Notes: generated by a model from the sequence alone, not told the origin. A stretch of 64,000 bases of DNA from Thermococcus sp. MV5 (GCF_012027425.1 NZ_SNUE01000001.1:361025-425024), one strand, 5' to 3'. Positions 9,378-18,372 are shown, counted from the stretch's first letter. Numbers and translations: made by a program.

Positions 9378-9502
9378 TATCTTATTGCCCAAAGTTGTAC
9401 ATACATTTTAGGGGATATATCGATTAATCACCTGCAAAAAAGCATTAAAACCCCTATTTTAGCTGGAGTTCAAGTAATTCGAACAAGTAGCCAAAAACTA
9501 TT

Positions 9503-9536
9503 CACTTTAAGTATAACGGACAAAGACATTTAAACC
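9503..9536 (+). promoter_or_regulatory. pfkB promoter with operator-like element
   Basis: A TATA-like ATTTAAACC (9528-9536) lies about 35 bp upstream of the pfkB ATG. Upstream of it, CACTTTAAGTAT (9503-9514) matches 10 of 12 bases of the TACTTTTAGTAT core in the divergent transporter promoter. Its position before the TATA box, rather than over it, would allow activation or co-ordinated control by the same regulator. The match is by eye only. Confidence 0.4.
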
Positions 9537-9567
9537 TTTATGACTACTTAATAAAGGGGGCAATAAC

Positions 9568-10503
9568 ATGATAATCTCAATAGGAGAAGTCTTAATAGAC
9601 TTTATTGCAAAGGAAGAAGGAAAGTTAAAAAACATAAAAGAATTTGAAAGACATCCGGGAGGGGCACCGGCCAATGTTAGTGTCGGATTGAGCAGGTTGG
9701 GAGTAAAAAGTGCGTTGGTAAGTAAAGTGGGAGATGACCCCTTTGGAGAATTTCTCATCGAATCTCTCAAAAAGGAAGGAGTAGAAACTAAATATATAGT
9801 AAAAGATCCAGAAAAACATACCGGAGTAGTTTTCGTTCAACTCATAGGGGCGAAACCAGAATTTATACTTTATGATGGAGTAGCTTATTTTAACATGAAA
9901 CCTGGAGATATAAAAGTGGATATCGAAAAAGCAGAGCTCATTCATTTTGGGAGTGTACTCTTCGCAAGAGAACCCAGTAGATCCACTATATTTGAAGTGC
10001 TCAAGAAATCTAAAGGAAAAGTGCCTATTAGTTATGATGTTAATATAAGACTTGACCTTTGGAGGGAAAGGGAAGAAGAAATGGTTAAAGATATCGAAAG
10101 AGGTCTTAAACTTGCCAATATAGTCAAAATAGGAGATGCTGAATTAGAATATCTCCAAAAAAATGGAATCGAGATGACGGATTCCAACTTCGCTCTCGTG
10201 GCAATAACAAAAGGTGCCAGAGGCTGCACAATTTTACACAGCGATCTTAAAGTCGATATTCCCTCATATGAAGTTCAACCTCTTGATACTACCGGTGCAG
10301 GGGATGCCTTTATGGCGGCTCTTTTAGCCAGTTTAAAATACATGAACAAGCTACATGCCTTAGAGTTCTCAAGAGAAGAGCTGAGAGAAGTTGGACGTTT
10401 TGCTAATCTTGTGGCAGCACTTTCCACGACAACAACAGGAGCGTGGAGTGTACCCACATTAGAGAAAATCAAGTGTTATGAGAAGTTTCATTTTCTTCCA
10501 TGA
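9568..10503 (+). CDS. PfkB-family sugar kinase, probably ATP-dependent fructokinase
   Basis: The ribokinase-fold kinase has 311 residues. It shows GGAPANV (31-37) near the N-terminus and the anion-hole/catalytic motif DTTGAGDAF with catalytic Asp246. It resembles the P. horikoshii PfkB kinase annotated as fructokinase and the fructose-6-phosphate-forming fructokinase known from Thermococcus, rather than the ADP-dependent glucokinase/PFK family used for glycolysis in this order. AAGGGGG precedes the ATG. It is divergent from the transporter operon and shares an operator-like element with it, so I infer that it phosphorylates the ketose arising from imported sugar or from the FucI-like isomerase. 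Its last 35 bp overlap the convergent membrane-protein gene. Confidence 0.85.
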   Translation: MIISIGEVLIDFIAKEEGKLKNIKEFERHPGGAPANVSVGLSRLGVKSALVSKVGDDPFGEFLIESLKKEGVETKYIVKDPEKHTGVVFVQLIGAKPEFILYDGVAYFNMKPGDIKVDIEKAELIHFGSVLFAREPSRSTIFEVLKKSKGKVPISYDVNIRLDLWREREEEMVKDIERGLKLANIVKIGDAELEYLQKNGIEMTDSNFALVAITKGARGCTILHSDLKVDIPSYEVQPLDTTGAGDAFMAALLASLKYMNKLHALEFSREELREVGRFANLVAALSTTTTGAWSVPTLEKIKCYEKFHFLP

Positions 10504-10807
10504 CCCCCTCTTCCTTCCTGCCAAAAAGGCCAATTAAGTCATGGAGTATTGCCAAATCAATCCCAGCATTAAGAGCTTGGGAAAGCGAACCCGCCATCAA
10601 CATTAAAAGAGCAAAAAAGAGGTCTATTCCTTTGTATACTATGGTAACTTTCACGGCTTGAGTTTTCCCTTTAATTATGCCCCACGCAAGGAGAAAATTC
10701 AGCAACCCAAAGCTCAAAAGCATGGACTCCTCAATTCCACTAGCTTCAGCAGAATAATACAAAAGGAAAAGCGATTGAAGAAAAAGTAAATATACTGCAA
10801 GTTTCAT
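10469..10807 (-). CDS. Small membrane protein of unknown function
   Basis: This 112-residue protein has about three hydrophobic segments (roughly residues 2-18, 30-46 and 58-80) and a charged C-terminal tail (GRKEEGVMEENE). I do not recognise a family. Its ATG overlaps by one base the stop that the preceding PLP-enzyme gene would have once its frameshift is corrected (TAATG), so the two are probably co-translated. Its 3' end overlaps the convergent pfkB gene by 35 bp. Confidence 0.6.
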   Translation of the reverse strand: MKLAVYLLFLQSLFLLYYSAEASGIEESMLLSFGLLNFLLAWGIIKGKTQAVKVTIVYKGIDLFFALLMLMAGSLSQALNAGIDLAILHDLIGLFGRKEEGVMEENETSHNT

Positions 10808-11713
10808 TAACCCTCCCTCAAGTACCTCTCAAATGCCTCAACATATTTAAACCCATCGTCGGAGAAAAATCAAGACTGCTGTTCCACTGTACTTATTGCG
10901 GAGTTTTTCGAGAACTTTGGCTACTGCACCAGAGTTCAGCCCTATTACCAACCCATCTTCCCTTGCAATTTTTATTGAACCTTCAATAGCCTCCTTTTGA
11001 GTAACTTCAACCACTTGATCTATATCTGCTTGGAAAAACCATTTAGGCCTCGTTTCAAGCCTTTTTATTCCTGGTATCTTCTCTCCCTTGGTCGGGACTA
11101 CTCCAACGACTTTTGTATTATAGTGCTCTTTAAAGTATTTAGCAATTCCTGCTATATGACCTGATGTTCCCACTCCAGCCACAATAACATCAGCTTGTTT
11201 TCCTATACTTTTAAGTTGCTCTTCAATTTCTCTAGCTGTATATTTATAGTGTGCCTCAAAGTTGTCATCGTTTTCAAATTGGTTTAAATTCACCGCTCCA
11301 GCTTCCTCCGCTTCCTTTTTAACAAATTCTATCATCGTTGGATCAATTGTCTCGAATTCAGTCTTTATGAGTTCTGCTCCAAGGACATTTAGAAGGATTT
11401 GCGTGCTCTTTGGTGTGGGTTTAGGAAGATACGCCCTGAATTTAATTCCTAAGATATTTGCCATTGCTGCCATTGATATTCCAACATTGCCTGAAGTTGC
11501 CTCAAAAAGAGTCCTTGTTCCGTTGATGTCTTTACGATCAAGAGCCTTCATGAGAAGATTGAAGACTGCCCTGTCTTTTATGCTTCTGCTGAAAGGATTA
11601 AAGAACTCTAGCTTGGCAAAATACATCCCCCCTCTCATCTGAAAGGGAAAGCCTAACTAGGGGGTCGGCTTGAACTTTTCAAACAACTCAAGAGTATTTT
11701 GAAAAACGTTCAT
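10807..11713 (-). pseudogene. PLP-dependent cysteine synthase/threonine synthase-family enzyme with three apparent frameshifts
   Basis: The readable core (10847-11638) is a fold-type II PLP enzyme: SIKDR with the Schiff-base Lys, TSGNVGIS substrate loop, GVGTSGH phosphate-binding loop and LNSGA. Conceptual repair extends it at both ends. The N-terminus starts at the ATG at 11713 (GGTGAT upstream), reads NVFQNTLELFEKFKPTP, then stops in a C5 run that is one C short of continuing as LVRLSLSDERG. One extra T in a T4 run just before AKLEFF restores the core frame. At the C-terminus one extra T in a T5 run (A5 at 10865-10869 on the plus strand) turns LIFSDDGFKYVEAFERYLREG into a premature end. All three faults sit in homopolymers, so sequencing error is as likely as true decay. 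Confidence 0.8.
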
Positions 11714-11785
11714 TTTTGATCACCGTTCGAGATTCCATATTGTATTTATAAACATTGCTTTTGCGGCAATAATCCTAAAAAATGG

Positions 11786-12319
11786 TTATTTCTCAATATT
11801 TAAAGCCAAGAATATTATCCACGCATTTATAAAAACTGCTCCCAGAAGTTCTGGAATTGCAAGCCCTTTGAACACCTTGGTAAGATACAACATAACAGAG
11901 AATACTGTTACACTTCCAAGAACCCATAGAAATCCAGATTTCGTACCTCTCTTAATCATTTTTAGACCACCATAAAAAATATCCGCAAAAATAAACAAGT
12001 AAAATGCGACTGCAAAAAGAGAGTGTGGACTATACTCTTCGGGAAAGACCCCTACAAATGTTAAACATAACATTCCAATCAGAAACAGAGGAGTAGTTAA
12101 CTTTCTTCTAGCACTCTCAATTCCAAATAAAAGCCCAAGAGAACCAACAAGGATTATTAAGAAGTTAAATACATAAGATATTGGATTATGAATAGAACCC
12201 ATATCGCTGAGAGCATTCTCAGTAAAAGAAAACCAAGGGTTTAAATAAATCACTACCACAAGACCACCAAATGTGAAAATTGGAAGCAGAAAACCCAAGA
12301 TTTTTAACCACTTAGCCAT
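11786..12319 (-). CDS. DUF998-type membrane protein
   Basis: The 177-residue protein has about six predicted membrane segments and the DUF998-like motif NALSDMGS after the first one (near residues 35-42). The function of the family is unknown. The ATG at 12319 is preferred over the one at 12325, because AAGGGA then has normal spacing. It stands alone between the PLP-enzyme gene and the nitroreductase gene on the same strand. Confidence 0.7.
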   Translation of the reverse strand: MAKWLKILGFLLPIFTFGGLVVVIYLNPWFSFTENALSDMGSIHNPISYVFNFLIILVGSLGLLFGIESARRKLTTPLFLIGMLCLTFVGVFPEEYSPHSLFAVAFYLFIFADIFYGGLKMIKRGTKSGFLWVLGSVTVFSVMLYLTKVFKGLAIPELLGAVFINAWIIFLALNIEK

Positions 12320-12365
12320 TGTCATTCCCTTTCTTTAGATCTTCGTTAAAAACAACCCCCCATAA

Positions 12366-12974
12366 CTAGACAACTCTCATGATAGTATCAAGGGATTTTC
12401 TTCTTGCCCTTGGACTAATCCTCTCAGTAGGATAACCAACAGGGATTACTCCAACAAGATACCAGTTATCTTCTAAGCCTGCCATTTCCCTAAGTTCCTT
12501 TTGGTACTTATCAAGACTTGTTACTCCAATGTAGCATGTTCCAAGGCCCAGTTCAACAGCTTTAAGCATGAGATTTTCTATAGCCCCAGCAGCGCTCTCT
12601 ATGGCCCATATAAATTCCAACTGAGTATATTTACTATCTTTTAAAACCCCTATTCCCCTCTCAATGAAAACACCAATATACACAGGTGCTTTATACATCC
12701 CGTTTTCAAGTATCTTTGACTTTAGCTTCTTAACTTTTTCCTCTGGTAATCCTCGCGCTTGATAATATTCAATGTGAGATTCAAACATTATTTCATGAAT
12801 CCTCTTTCTTGCTTGCTCACTTTTATAAATCACAAAGAACCAATTTTCAAGACCACTTGCAGTTGGAGCTCTTATTGCTGCTTCTATAAGGGCATTTACC
12901 TTTTCCTCTTCAACCTCTCTATTCTCATAATATCTTATGGACACTCTTTTAGATATCGCCTCTTTTAGCTCCAT
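12366..12974 (-). CDS. Nitroreductase-family FMN oxidoreductase
   Basis: This 202-residue protein begins MELKEAISKRVSIRYYENREV, the typical N-terminus of the nitroreductase family with its FMN-binding RxSxR-type segment. Further signatures are RAPTASGLENW and the FMN-contacting region GLGTCYIGVTS near residues 140-150. A GTG/TTG extension to 12986 exists, but GGTGA before the ATG at 12974 fixes the start. It probably reduces a flavin, quinone or nitro substrate with NAD(P)H in the cytosol. The natural substrate is unknown. Confidence 0.85.
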   Translation of the reverse strand: MELKEAISKRVSIRYYENREVEEEKVNALIEAAIRAPTASGLENWFFVIYKSEQARKRIHEIMFESHIEYYQARGLPEEKVKKLKSKILENGMYKAPVYIGVFIERGIGVLKDSKYTQLEFIWAIESAAGAIENLMLKAVELGLGTCYIGVTSLDKYQKELREMAGLEDNWYLVGVIPVGYPTERISPRARRKSLDTIMRVV

Positions 12975-13062
12975 GAGCTTCACCAAAAAGAATAGAACAT
13001 CTCAAGTTAAGATATTTTCGATAGAATAGAAGTGGCGAAGAAATTAAAATGTTAAAAGGCGT

Positions 13063-13668
13063 CTAACCGCCACCAATTCTCATTTCAAACTCTTCTACTG
13101 GAACTTTGAAGTCTTCTCTGGTTGTTATGTCGCCTCTGTTAAAGAGAACTTCTCTAGCCAATACCCAGTAAATAAGAGCTAATGCTTTTCTTCCTTTATT
13201 GTTTGTTGGTATAGCAAGGTCAACATAACTCAACAAGTTCTCAGTGTCTACAAGGGCAACTATTGGGATTCCAACGTCAATTGCCTCTTTCATAGCCTGG
13301 TGGTCTGCCCTTGGATCTGTAACCACAAGGACATCTGGCTCAAAGAAATTCTTGACTAATGGGTTTGTCATAGTTCCTGGGAGGAACCTTCCAGGTATTG
13401 ATCTTGCTCCTGTAATTTCCCCAAACTTTTTAACCGGCTTCTGACCATAGAGCCTAACACTTACTGCTAATATTCTCTCAGGATCAAATTTTGCAAGGAA
13501 CTTACCTGCTGCTCTAAGTCTTTCGTCTGTTTTTCTGACATCAAGCACATAAAGGCCATCTTGCCTAACTCTGTATATAAAGCGCTTCATATCTTTCGTC
13601 TTCTGCTGTGTTCCAATGTGAACACCTGCAGCTAGATATTGATCAAGTGGAACTAAATATTCCTCCAT
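13063..13668 (-). CDS. rpsB: 30S ribosomal protein S2
   Basis: This 201-residue archaeal S2 is recognised from [23 protein letters not shown]... at the N-terminus and the conserved [15 protein letters not shown] and [11 protein letters not shown] segments. It assembles on the 30S head/body junction. It is the last gene of the S13-to-S2 cluster and follows the enolase-like gene by 6 bp. GAGGGGTGA precedes the ATG. The order enolase-like-rpsB is the normal Thermococcales arrangement. Confidence 0.97.
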   Translation of the reverse strand: MEEYLVPLDQYLAAGVHIGTQQKTKDMKRFIYRVRQDGLYVLDVRKTDERLRAAGKFLAKFDPERILAVSVRLYGQKPVKKFGEITGARSIPGRFLPGTMTNPLVKNFFEPDVLVVTDPRADHQAMKEAIDVGIPIVALVDTENLLSYVDLAIPTNNKGRKALALIYWVLAREVLFNRGDITTREDFKVPVEEFEMRIGGG

Positions 13669-13674
13669 CTTTCT

Positions 13675-14700
13675 TCACCCCTCAAATGTTATTATCCTTC
13701 CTCTTTCACCCAAATCCTCCGCTATCCTAATAAGCTCGTTTATTTTAATAAGAGAACTCTCTTGAAGTATTATGGCGGGACACTTGAAGCCCACCGCTAA
13801 GTGAGACAACGCTTCATCAGCAGACTCATATTTTGCTTCAGCCAATATTGGAGCTATCCTTTCAGACTTGACATCATTAATCAAATTGTAAAGATCTGTA
13901 AGAGTTCCTAAGTTAATTGGTTTAATTGAAAGAGCATTGTAATATCTTCTATCAAGTATATCCTTTGTTTTGAAGAGATATTCCCCATCAACAAATACTC
14001 CATGAGTTCCAGCTATAAGCTCGAGGAAGAGTTCTTCCTCCCCTACCGGCTTAATGTAAGCAATATTATGATCCTCAACCGCCTGGAGTACATCTCCAAT
14101 TTTCATCTCTCTCTTTTGTACCAATCCTAGTGCAACTTCAAGCCCCAATTCATCACTTGCCACTTCTGAAGCCTTTGAAAGTTCTTCTAAAGTGATTCCT
14201 TGGCTGTTTTCTCTGATCTTCACCATAGCATCAATTACATCTGAGATCTCCATTAAATCCCTGACAAGCACAATGTACTCAAAATCATCATCTTCAGCAA
14301 ATTTGAGCATTGGAACTGGGAGCTCAGTAGTAAAAGTCCCTCCAATGTAACTGTACAGAGGCACTTTTTTCACGTTCGCAGCGGCCTTTGCAACAGCTAC
14401 TGAAACTGCTAAAGCTGTGTTGGCACCAATATGGCTCAAATCCTCAGTCCCATCTATCTCCCAAAGATAAGAGTCTATAAGCTCTTGTTCTTGAGAATCA
14501 AAACCAATTAACTCGGGACCAATTATCTCATCAACTTCACTCACAGCCCTATGTGCCTCCACGATATATAAGGAGGGATTTTCGTCAATAGGAGCTGCAA
14601 ATCTCCCAAAGCCGGAAGTAGTAATAACGTCAATCTCAACAGAGTATTTGCCACCTTTAAGGACTGAGATTCTGCCAACTACATTTTCAATTACTGTCAT
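13675..14700 (-). CDS. Enolase-like protein, shortened and probably non-catalytic
   Basis: The 341-residue sequence is clearly related to enolase: RAVSEVDEIIGPELIGFDSQEQ, the ELDGTE-like EIDGTEDLSHIGAN and VAKAAANVKKVPLYSYIGG. It is about 90 residues shorter than a true enolase. The substrate-loop region that normally reads GNPT/ASTG is replaced by SGFGRFAAP, and I cannot find the usual metal-ligand and catalytic-Lys motifs in the C-terminal half. The gene sits between rpoK and rpsB, a conserved place for this paralogue in Thermococcales, where a separate full enolase normally exists. A structural or ribosome-linked role is possible, but the function is unknown. Confidence 0.8.
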   Translation of the reverse strand: MTVIENVVGRISVLKGGKYSVEIDVITTSGFGRFAAPIDENPSLYIVEAHRAVSEVDEIIGPELIGFDSQEQELIDSYLWEIDGTEDLSHIGANTALAVSVAVAKAAANVKKVPLYSYIGGTFTTELPVPMLKFAEDDDFEYIVLVRDLMEISDVIDAMVKIRENSQGITLEELSKASEVASDELGLEVALGLVQKREMKIGDVLQAVEDHNIAYIKPVGEEELFLELIAGTHGVFVDGEYLFKTKDILDRRYYNALSIKPINLGTLTDLYNLINDVKSERIAPILAEAKYESADEALSHLAVGFKCPAIILQESSLIKINELIRIAEDLGERGRIITFEG

Positions 14701-14708
14701 CAGATCAC

Positions 14709-14882
14709 CTAACTAGGCCTTATAACGGTTATTGGGATTATTCCTTTTTCAAACTCTACTATTGCAGCATCCAACGGGCTTGCTCCTTCTGGAATATTAA
14801 TTAACACCGGTGCGCCCATAGCTATCTGCAACGCCCTTGCACCTATAATCCTCGCCTTTTCAAATCTTGTATATCTAAACAT
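14709..14882 (-). CDS. rpoK: DNA-directed RNA polymerase subunit K (Rpo6)
   Basis: This short gene of 57 codons starts at the ATG at 14882. Its product begins [20 protein letters not shown] and contains MGAPVLI, the core of the Rpb6/omega family, which helps assemble the largest polymerase subunit. It lies between tRNA-Pro and the enolase-like gene with 8 bp to the latter. Size and position match archaeal rpoK. Confidence 0.95.
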   Translation of the reverse strand: MFRYTRFEKARIIGARALQIAMGAPVLINIPEGASPLDAAIVEFEKGIIPITVIRPS

Positions 14883-14904
14883 CACATATCACCCATGCAA
14901 ATTT

Positions 14905-14982
14905 TGGTGGGGCCGCCGGGATTTGAACCCGGGTCTCCGGCACCCCAAGCCGGGAGGATAGACCAAGCTACCCCACGGCCCC
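14905..14982 (-). tRNA. tRNA-Pro (anticodon GGG), CCA encoded
   Basis: The acceptor stem GGGGCCG pairs with CGGCCCC. The anticodon stem CCGGC/GCCGG encloses loop TTGGGGT, with anticodon GGG for Pro codon CCC. The T-arm contains GTTCAAAT. The 3' CCA is encoded (14905-14907). No intron is visible. It lies inside the rpoN-rpoK gap of the ribosomal cluster, on the same strand, so it is probably processed from a polycistronic transcript. Confidence 0.95.
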
Positions 14983-15002
14983 TCCAAAGAAATGTGGTTG
15001 TT

Positions 15003-15200
15003 TTAGTACACCCTATAATGCATGATCTCATCTATGAGTTCAACATGACTTAGGAGCATTCTTCTACAGCAATATCTTTCAAGTCCAAGATCATCAAGGA
15101 CTTTCTCTGGATCTTCCCCCTTTTCAACACGCTCTTTGAATATGTAATACTTATCTCCAATCACTTTTCCACAGGTGAAACATCTCACGGGAACTATCAA
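15003..15200 (-). CDS. rpoN: DNA-directed RNA polymerase subunit N (Rpo10), TTG start
   Basis: This is a 65-residue zinc-binding polymerase subunit. The CFTCGK and RYCCRR motifs give the CxxC...CC zinc site of the Rpb10 family. The open frame runs back to 15251, but family proteins begin (M)[15 protein letters not shown] at 15200 with GGTGG just upstream matches this exactly, so a TTG start is assigned. Rpo10 helps anchor subunits D and L in the polymerase core. rpsI ends 47 bp upstream. Confidence 0.93.
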   Translation of the reverse strand: MIVPVRCFTCGKVIGDKYYIFKERVEKGEDPEKVLDDLGLERYCCRRMLLSHVELIDEIMHYRVY

Positions 15201-15247
15201 ATGAACCACCTTTTTAGTTTTTAGATTTAAGGAAATTTTAAAGGAAA

Positions 15248-15655
15248 TCAACGATAACTCTTTTGCCTTTTTGCTCTTGGACCTTTTGTAGAGCGGTTTG
15301 GTTTGTGCGGCTCTGTTCTTCTTGAGTCACCAACAAGCATAGTTCTATCATACTTCATAAACTTTTCTTTGAGATTCATGTCGCCAGTCCACTCTACTAA
15401 TGCCCTTGCTATTGCAATTCTGGCTGCTTCAGCTTGTCCCATAAAACCTCCGCCTTCAACCTTAACATCAATATCTACTTTACTCAGTATTTCTTCTCCA
15501 GCAAGAACTAATGGCTCCATTATTGTGAATCTGGCTATTTCTGGTTCAAGTATCTCAACAGGCTTGTAGTTAACTCTCACTCTACCCTTCCCTTCCCTTA
15601 TGGTAGCTCTCGCAACTGCACTTTTTCTTTTTCCTGCGGTTTGAATTATCCTCAT
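15248..15655 (-). CDS. rpsI: 30S ribosomal protein S9
   Basis: The 135-residue archaeal S9 (uS9) begins [22 protein letters not shown] and ends with the basic tail [11 protein letters not shown] that reaches the decoding-site tRNA. The ATG at 15655 is chosen from several in-frame candidates because GAGGTGAT is correctly spaced and homologues start there. The rplM stop lies 10 bp upstream. Confidence 0.96.
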   Translation of the reverse strand: MRIIQTAGKRKSAVARATIREGKGRVRVNYKPVEILEPEIARFTIMEPLVLAGEEILSKVDIDVKVEGGGFMGQAEAARIAIARALVEWTGDMNLKEKFMKYDRTMLVGDSRRTEPHKPNRSTKGPRAKRQKSYR

Positions 15656-15665
15656 TATCATCACC

Positions 15666-16094
15666 TCAGAATTTTCCACCAAGGAACTTAGCAACCTCTC
15701 CAACGGTCACATATTTGGGAGTTTTAATTCTTGACATGTGTGCTTCAATTATTGTTTCAAACTCCTCACTTTCAAACTCTTTTGGAACTCCTGCATATAC
15801 TTTAAGCCTCTTAAATGCTTTTCGCCCTCTTTCTGTCTTCCATGGGAGCATTCCTCTGATGGTTCTCCTAACTAGTTCGTCACTTCTTTTTGGATAGAAT
15901 GGTCCTTTTCTCGGATTTGTTCTTGTCCTGAGTTCTGTCCTTTGCTTATACTTTTCAAAGATAAACTCCCTGTTCCCAGTTATTATTGCCTTCTCTGCAT
16001 TGACAATAATGATCTCCTCTCCTTCAAGGAGCATTTTTGCAACTTTTGATGCAAGTCTCCCAAGGATCAACCCTTCAGCATTAATAATTCTCAT
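15666..16094 (-). CDS. rplM: 50S ribosomal protein L13
   Basis: The 142-residue uL13 starts [19 protein letters not shown] and has the core [28 protein letters not shown] (cited as a region, residues about 58-85). It binds 23S rRNA domain VI. GGAGTGAT precedes the ATG, and the rpl18e stop is 6 bp upstream, so the pair is translated in tandem. Confidence 0.97.
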   Translation of the reverse strand: MRIINAEGLILGRLASKVAKMLLEGEEIIIVNAEKAIITGNREFIFEKYKQRTELRTRTNPRKGPFYPKRSDELVRRTIRGMLPWKTERGRKAFKRLKVYAGVPKEFESEEFETIIEAHMSRIKTPKYVTVGEVAKFLGGKF

Positions 16095-16100
16095 GGCTCA

Positions 16101-16463
16101 TCACTCCATTATGATTATTCCACTACCTTTTGGATTTCTCTCGATGAGATCTTCAATTGCTATCGCCTCTCCACCAGCTTGGAGAATCTTTTCTTTTGCT
16201 TTTTCACTGAACTTCCATGCTGCAACAATGACCTTGTGATCTAATGTTCCAGCTCCAAGAACACTTCCAGGTACTATTACAATGTCTCCTTCCTTTGTAC
16301 ACCTATTTATTCTGCTAAGGTTTACTTCAGCTCTCTGTCTTCTTGGCCTCTCTAAGCGCCAAGCTACATCCTTCCATATCTTAACATCCTCTTCATTTGA
16401 CTTCTTTCTTAGATAGCGAATGAGTCTTCTCAAATTAATATCAGTTGGACCAGTCCTCTTCAT
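16101..16463 (-). CDS. rpl18e: 50S ribosomal protein L18e
   Basis: This archaeal/eukaryotic-type eL18 has 120 residues, starting [18 protein letters not shown]. Its C-terminus carries the L15-like [21 protein letters not shown] motif. The start at 16463 follows AAGGAGG with seven bases of spacing. The longer frame to 16514 would run into tRNA-Leu. It is the first protein gene after tRNA-Leu in the cluster. Confidence 0.96.
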   Translation of the reverse strand: MKRTGPTDINLRRLIRYLRKKSNEEDVKIWKDVAWRLERPRRQRAEVNLSRINRCTKEGDIVIVPGSVLGAGTLDHKVIVAAWKFSEKAKEKILQAGGEAIAIEDLIERNPKGSGIIIME

Positions 16464-16513
16464 GAGCATTCCTCCTTTTCTACTTCTCGCACCAAGGGAC
16501 GGGGTGATCATCA

Positions 16514-16601
16514 TGGTGCGGGGGCGGGGATTTGAACCCCGGAACCCCTACGGGACGGGACCCTAAATCCCGCGCCTTTGACCAGGCTCGGCAACCCCCG
16601 C
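16514..16601 (-). tRNA. tRNA-Leu (anticodon TAG), CCA encoded
   Basis: The acceptor arms GCGGGGG/CCCCCGC, a long variable arm of class II type and anticodon stem CGGGA/TCCCG around loop TTTAGGG give anticodon TAG for Leu codon CTA. The T-loop is GTTCAAAT and CCA is encoded at the 3' end. It starts one base after the rpoD stop codon and lies between rpoD and rpl18e on the same strand. Confidence 0.95.
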
Positions 16602-16602
16602 G

Positions 16603-17379
16603 CTATTCGGCTAATTTATGAAGCTCGTTTATAAATTTATCGCTCTTTCTCATTAGAATTTTAAGTGCTAAGCTCACAATTTCCTCAACAGGGAGTTCTC
16701 CATTACTTTCCACTGTAAAGACAAATGTATTGGGGATTACCTCTTCTTTTATTTTGTTCCCAATGTACTGCTCGAATTCCCTTGGAATGCAAAAGCTTGT
16801 TATCGTAGTTAGTATCAACTCATTCTCAGTCTCTTCAATGGGGAGCTTTTTCCTTTTTGCAATTTCTTTAATCTTTTCCCAATTTGAGATTTCTTTACTC
16901 ACATGAACTTTTGTTAAGTATTTGTAGTAAGCAAATCCCGGTTGCCATTTGACATGATCTTTCCCTTTTCCCAATTTTGCATATGCATTAAAGACTAAGC
17001 GTTGCCCCTCTGCAAGTTTTACTATAGGAATATTTGGAGTCACTGGTCTTACATCAGGGTCATCACTCTTCAGATCACCCGAGTACACTATAGCCGGACC
17101 TTCAGCTTCTAAACTTAGAGTAACAGTGTAATCCTCCAACTCCATGCTGTCTAGTTCAAATCTATCAAAGGGAGTTGTTAGAGGGATCAATGCTAGTCTA
17201 TGAGCTATTATCTCATCAAAAAGGGCTGAATCATTTTCATAGAACTCCACTTCATCGATCGCAAAAGTTGGAACTTCTCCCAAGATAGTTCTCCTAAGTG
17301 CATTTGCAAACGCAACGTCTACTCCTCCTAAAATAAAACGGATTGCATCATCTCTTTTTTCAAGAATCTTTATTTGCAT
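16603..17379 (-). CDS. rpoD: DNA-directed RNA polymerase subunit D (Rpo3)
   Basis: The alpha-like subunit of about 258 residues has the conserved dimerisation/assembly segment [22 protein letters not shown] and the C-terminal [16 protein letters not shown]. Some archaeal D subunits carry an Fe-S ferredoxin-like insert. The cysteines needed for it are not visible here (I see only FCIPREF), as in Thermococcales. The ATG at 17379 after GGTGAG agrees with family length. The open frame upstream to 17478 overlaps rpsK. Confidence 0.95.
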   Translation of the reverse strand: MQIKILEKRDDAIRFILGGVDVAFANALRRTILGEVPTFAIDEVEFYENDSALFDEIIAHRLALIPLTTPFDRFELDSMELEDYTVTLSLEAEGPAIVYSGDLKSDDPDVRPVTPNIPIVKLAEGQRLVFNAYAKLGKGKDHVKWQPGFAYYKYLTKVHVSKEISNWEKIKEIAKRKKLPIEETENELILTTITSFCIPREFEQYIGNKIKEEVIPNTFVFTVESNGELPVEEIVSLALKILMRKSDKFINELHKLAE

Positions 17380-17413
17380 TTTTCTCACCAAAAAAGAGGT
17401 TTTAAGGAAAAAA

Positions 17414-17833
17414 TCAAACCCTTCTTCCCCTTCTACCGCCTTTTGGCCTTGTACCATCGTGCGGTATGGGCGTAGCATCCTCTACTCTCCCTATTCTAAG
17501 ACCTGCTCTTGCAAGTGCTCTAATTGCTGCCTGAGCACCAGGACCTGGGTTTTTGCTTCTGCTCCCCCCAGGAGCTCTAACTTTTATATGAACTCCAGTA
17601 ATGCCCTTTTCAATAGCCTCTTCTGCTGCCCTCCTAGCAGCAATCATTGCTGCATAGGGTGATGATTCATCTCTGTCTGCCTTAACTACCATCCCACCGC
17701 TCCATTTTGAAATAGTCTCAGCTCCAGTTAGATCTGTTATATGAATAATCGTGTTATTGTAAGAGGCATAGATGTGGGCCACGCCCCATTTTTCTTTTTT
17801 CTTTATATTAACAACTTGTTGTTCCTCACTCAT
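17414..17833 (-). CDS. rpsK: 30S ribosomal protein S11
   Basis: The 139-residue uS11 has [23 protein letters not shown] near the N-terminus, followed by [13 protein letters not shown] and the C-terminal [16 protein letters not shown]. It sits on the 30S platform at the mRNA exit. Its start overlaps the rpsD stop by 4 bp (ATGA type), implying translational coupling. Confidence 0.97.
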   Translation of the reverse strand: MSEEQQVVNIKKKEKWGVAHIYASYNNTIIHITDLTGAETISKWSGGMVVKADRDESSPYAAMIAARRAAEEAIEKGITGVHIKVRAPGGSRSKNPGPGAQAAIRALARAGLRIGRVEDATPIPHDGTRPKGGRRGRRV

Positions 17834-18372
17834 TGTGCCTCACCCTTCTGAGCCTCTTCAATCATCATTCTTTCAGGATGTTGAGAATTTGCAAATGGTG
17901 ATGCTCTTGAATATGTTATCCCGCTTTCTTCCTCTTTGAGTACTAAGTAACTTGGTGATCTGATTACTTGGCCATTTACCTCAATATGGCCGTGAACAAT
18001 TAGCTGTCTTGCTTGTTTGATTGTCCTTGCAAGACCTTTTTTGAATACCAATGTTTGAAGCCTCCTCTCGAGAATATCATCTATTGTAAGTGAAAGAACA
18101 TCATCAAGGTGTGCTTCTTCTGGGAGCATACCAAGTCTCACGAGCCTCTGAAGAAGCTGAGCCCTCTCAATCTCTGCCTGTTTCCCTCTCGCAGCCAGTA
18201 GCCGCCTAGCTCTTCTTCTAAAGTTCTTAAGTTGAGTTTCGTGCTTCCATAGCTCCTTTTTATTTTTAAGAGCATATTTTTGAACCAATACCCTCTCTCT
18301 ATCAAGCCTTTCTTTAATCCATGGGTGAGAGGGAGTTTCATACCTTTTCCTTTGTCTTTTTGGATCTCCCAT
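17830..18372 (-). CDS. rpsD: 30S ribosomal protein S4
   Basis: The 180-residue uS4 starts [23 protein letters not shown]. The S4 RNA-binding domain lies in the second half ([28 protein letters not shown], residues about 98-125). It is a primary 16S rRNA binder. It overlaps rpsK by 4 bp and follows rpsM by 10 bp. Confidence 0.97.
   Translation of the reverse strand: MGDPKRQRKRYETPSHPWIKERLDRERVLVQKYALKNKKELWKHETQLKNFRRRARRLLAARGKQAEIERAQLLQRLVRLGMLPEEAHLDDVLSLTIDDILERRLQTLVFKKGLARTIKQARQLIVHGHIEVNGQVIRSPSYLVLKEEESGITYSRASPFANSQHPERMMIEEAQKGEAQ

Noticed and set aside
9118..9411. Plus-strand frame with a poly-Val stretch
   Set aside because: It is the antisense of the Thr-rich linker of the sugar-binding lipoprotein.
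1..10800. Insertion sequences flanking the trehalose/maltose-type locus, as known in other Thermococcales
   Set aside because: No transposase gene or terminal inverted repeats are visible in this part of the window.
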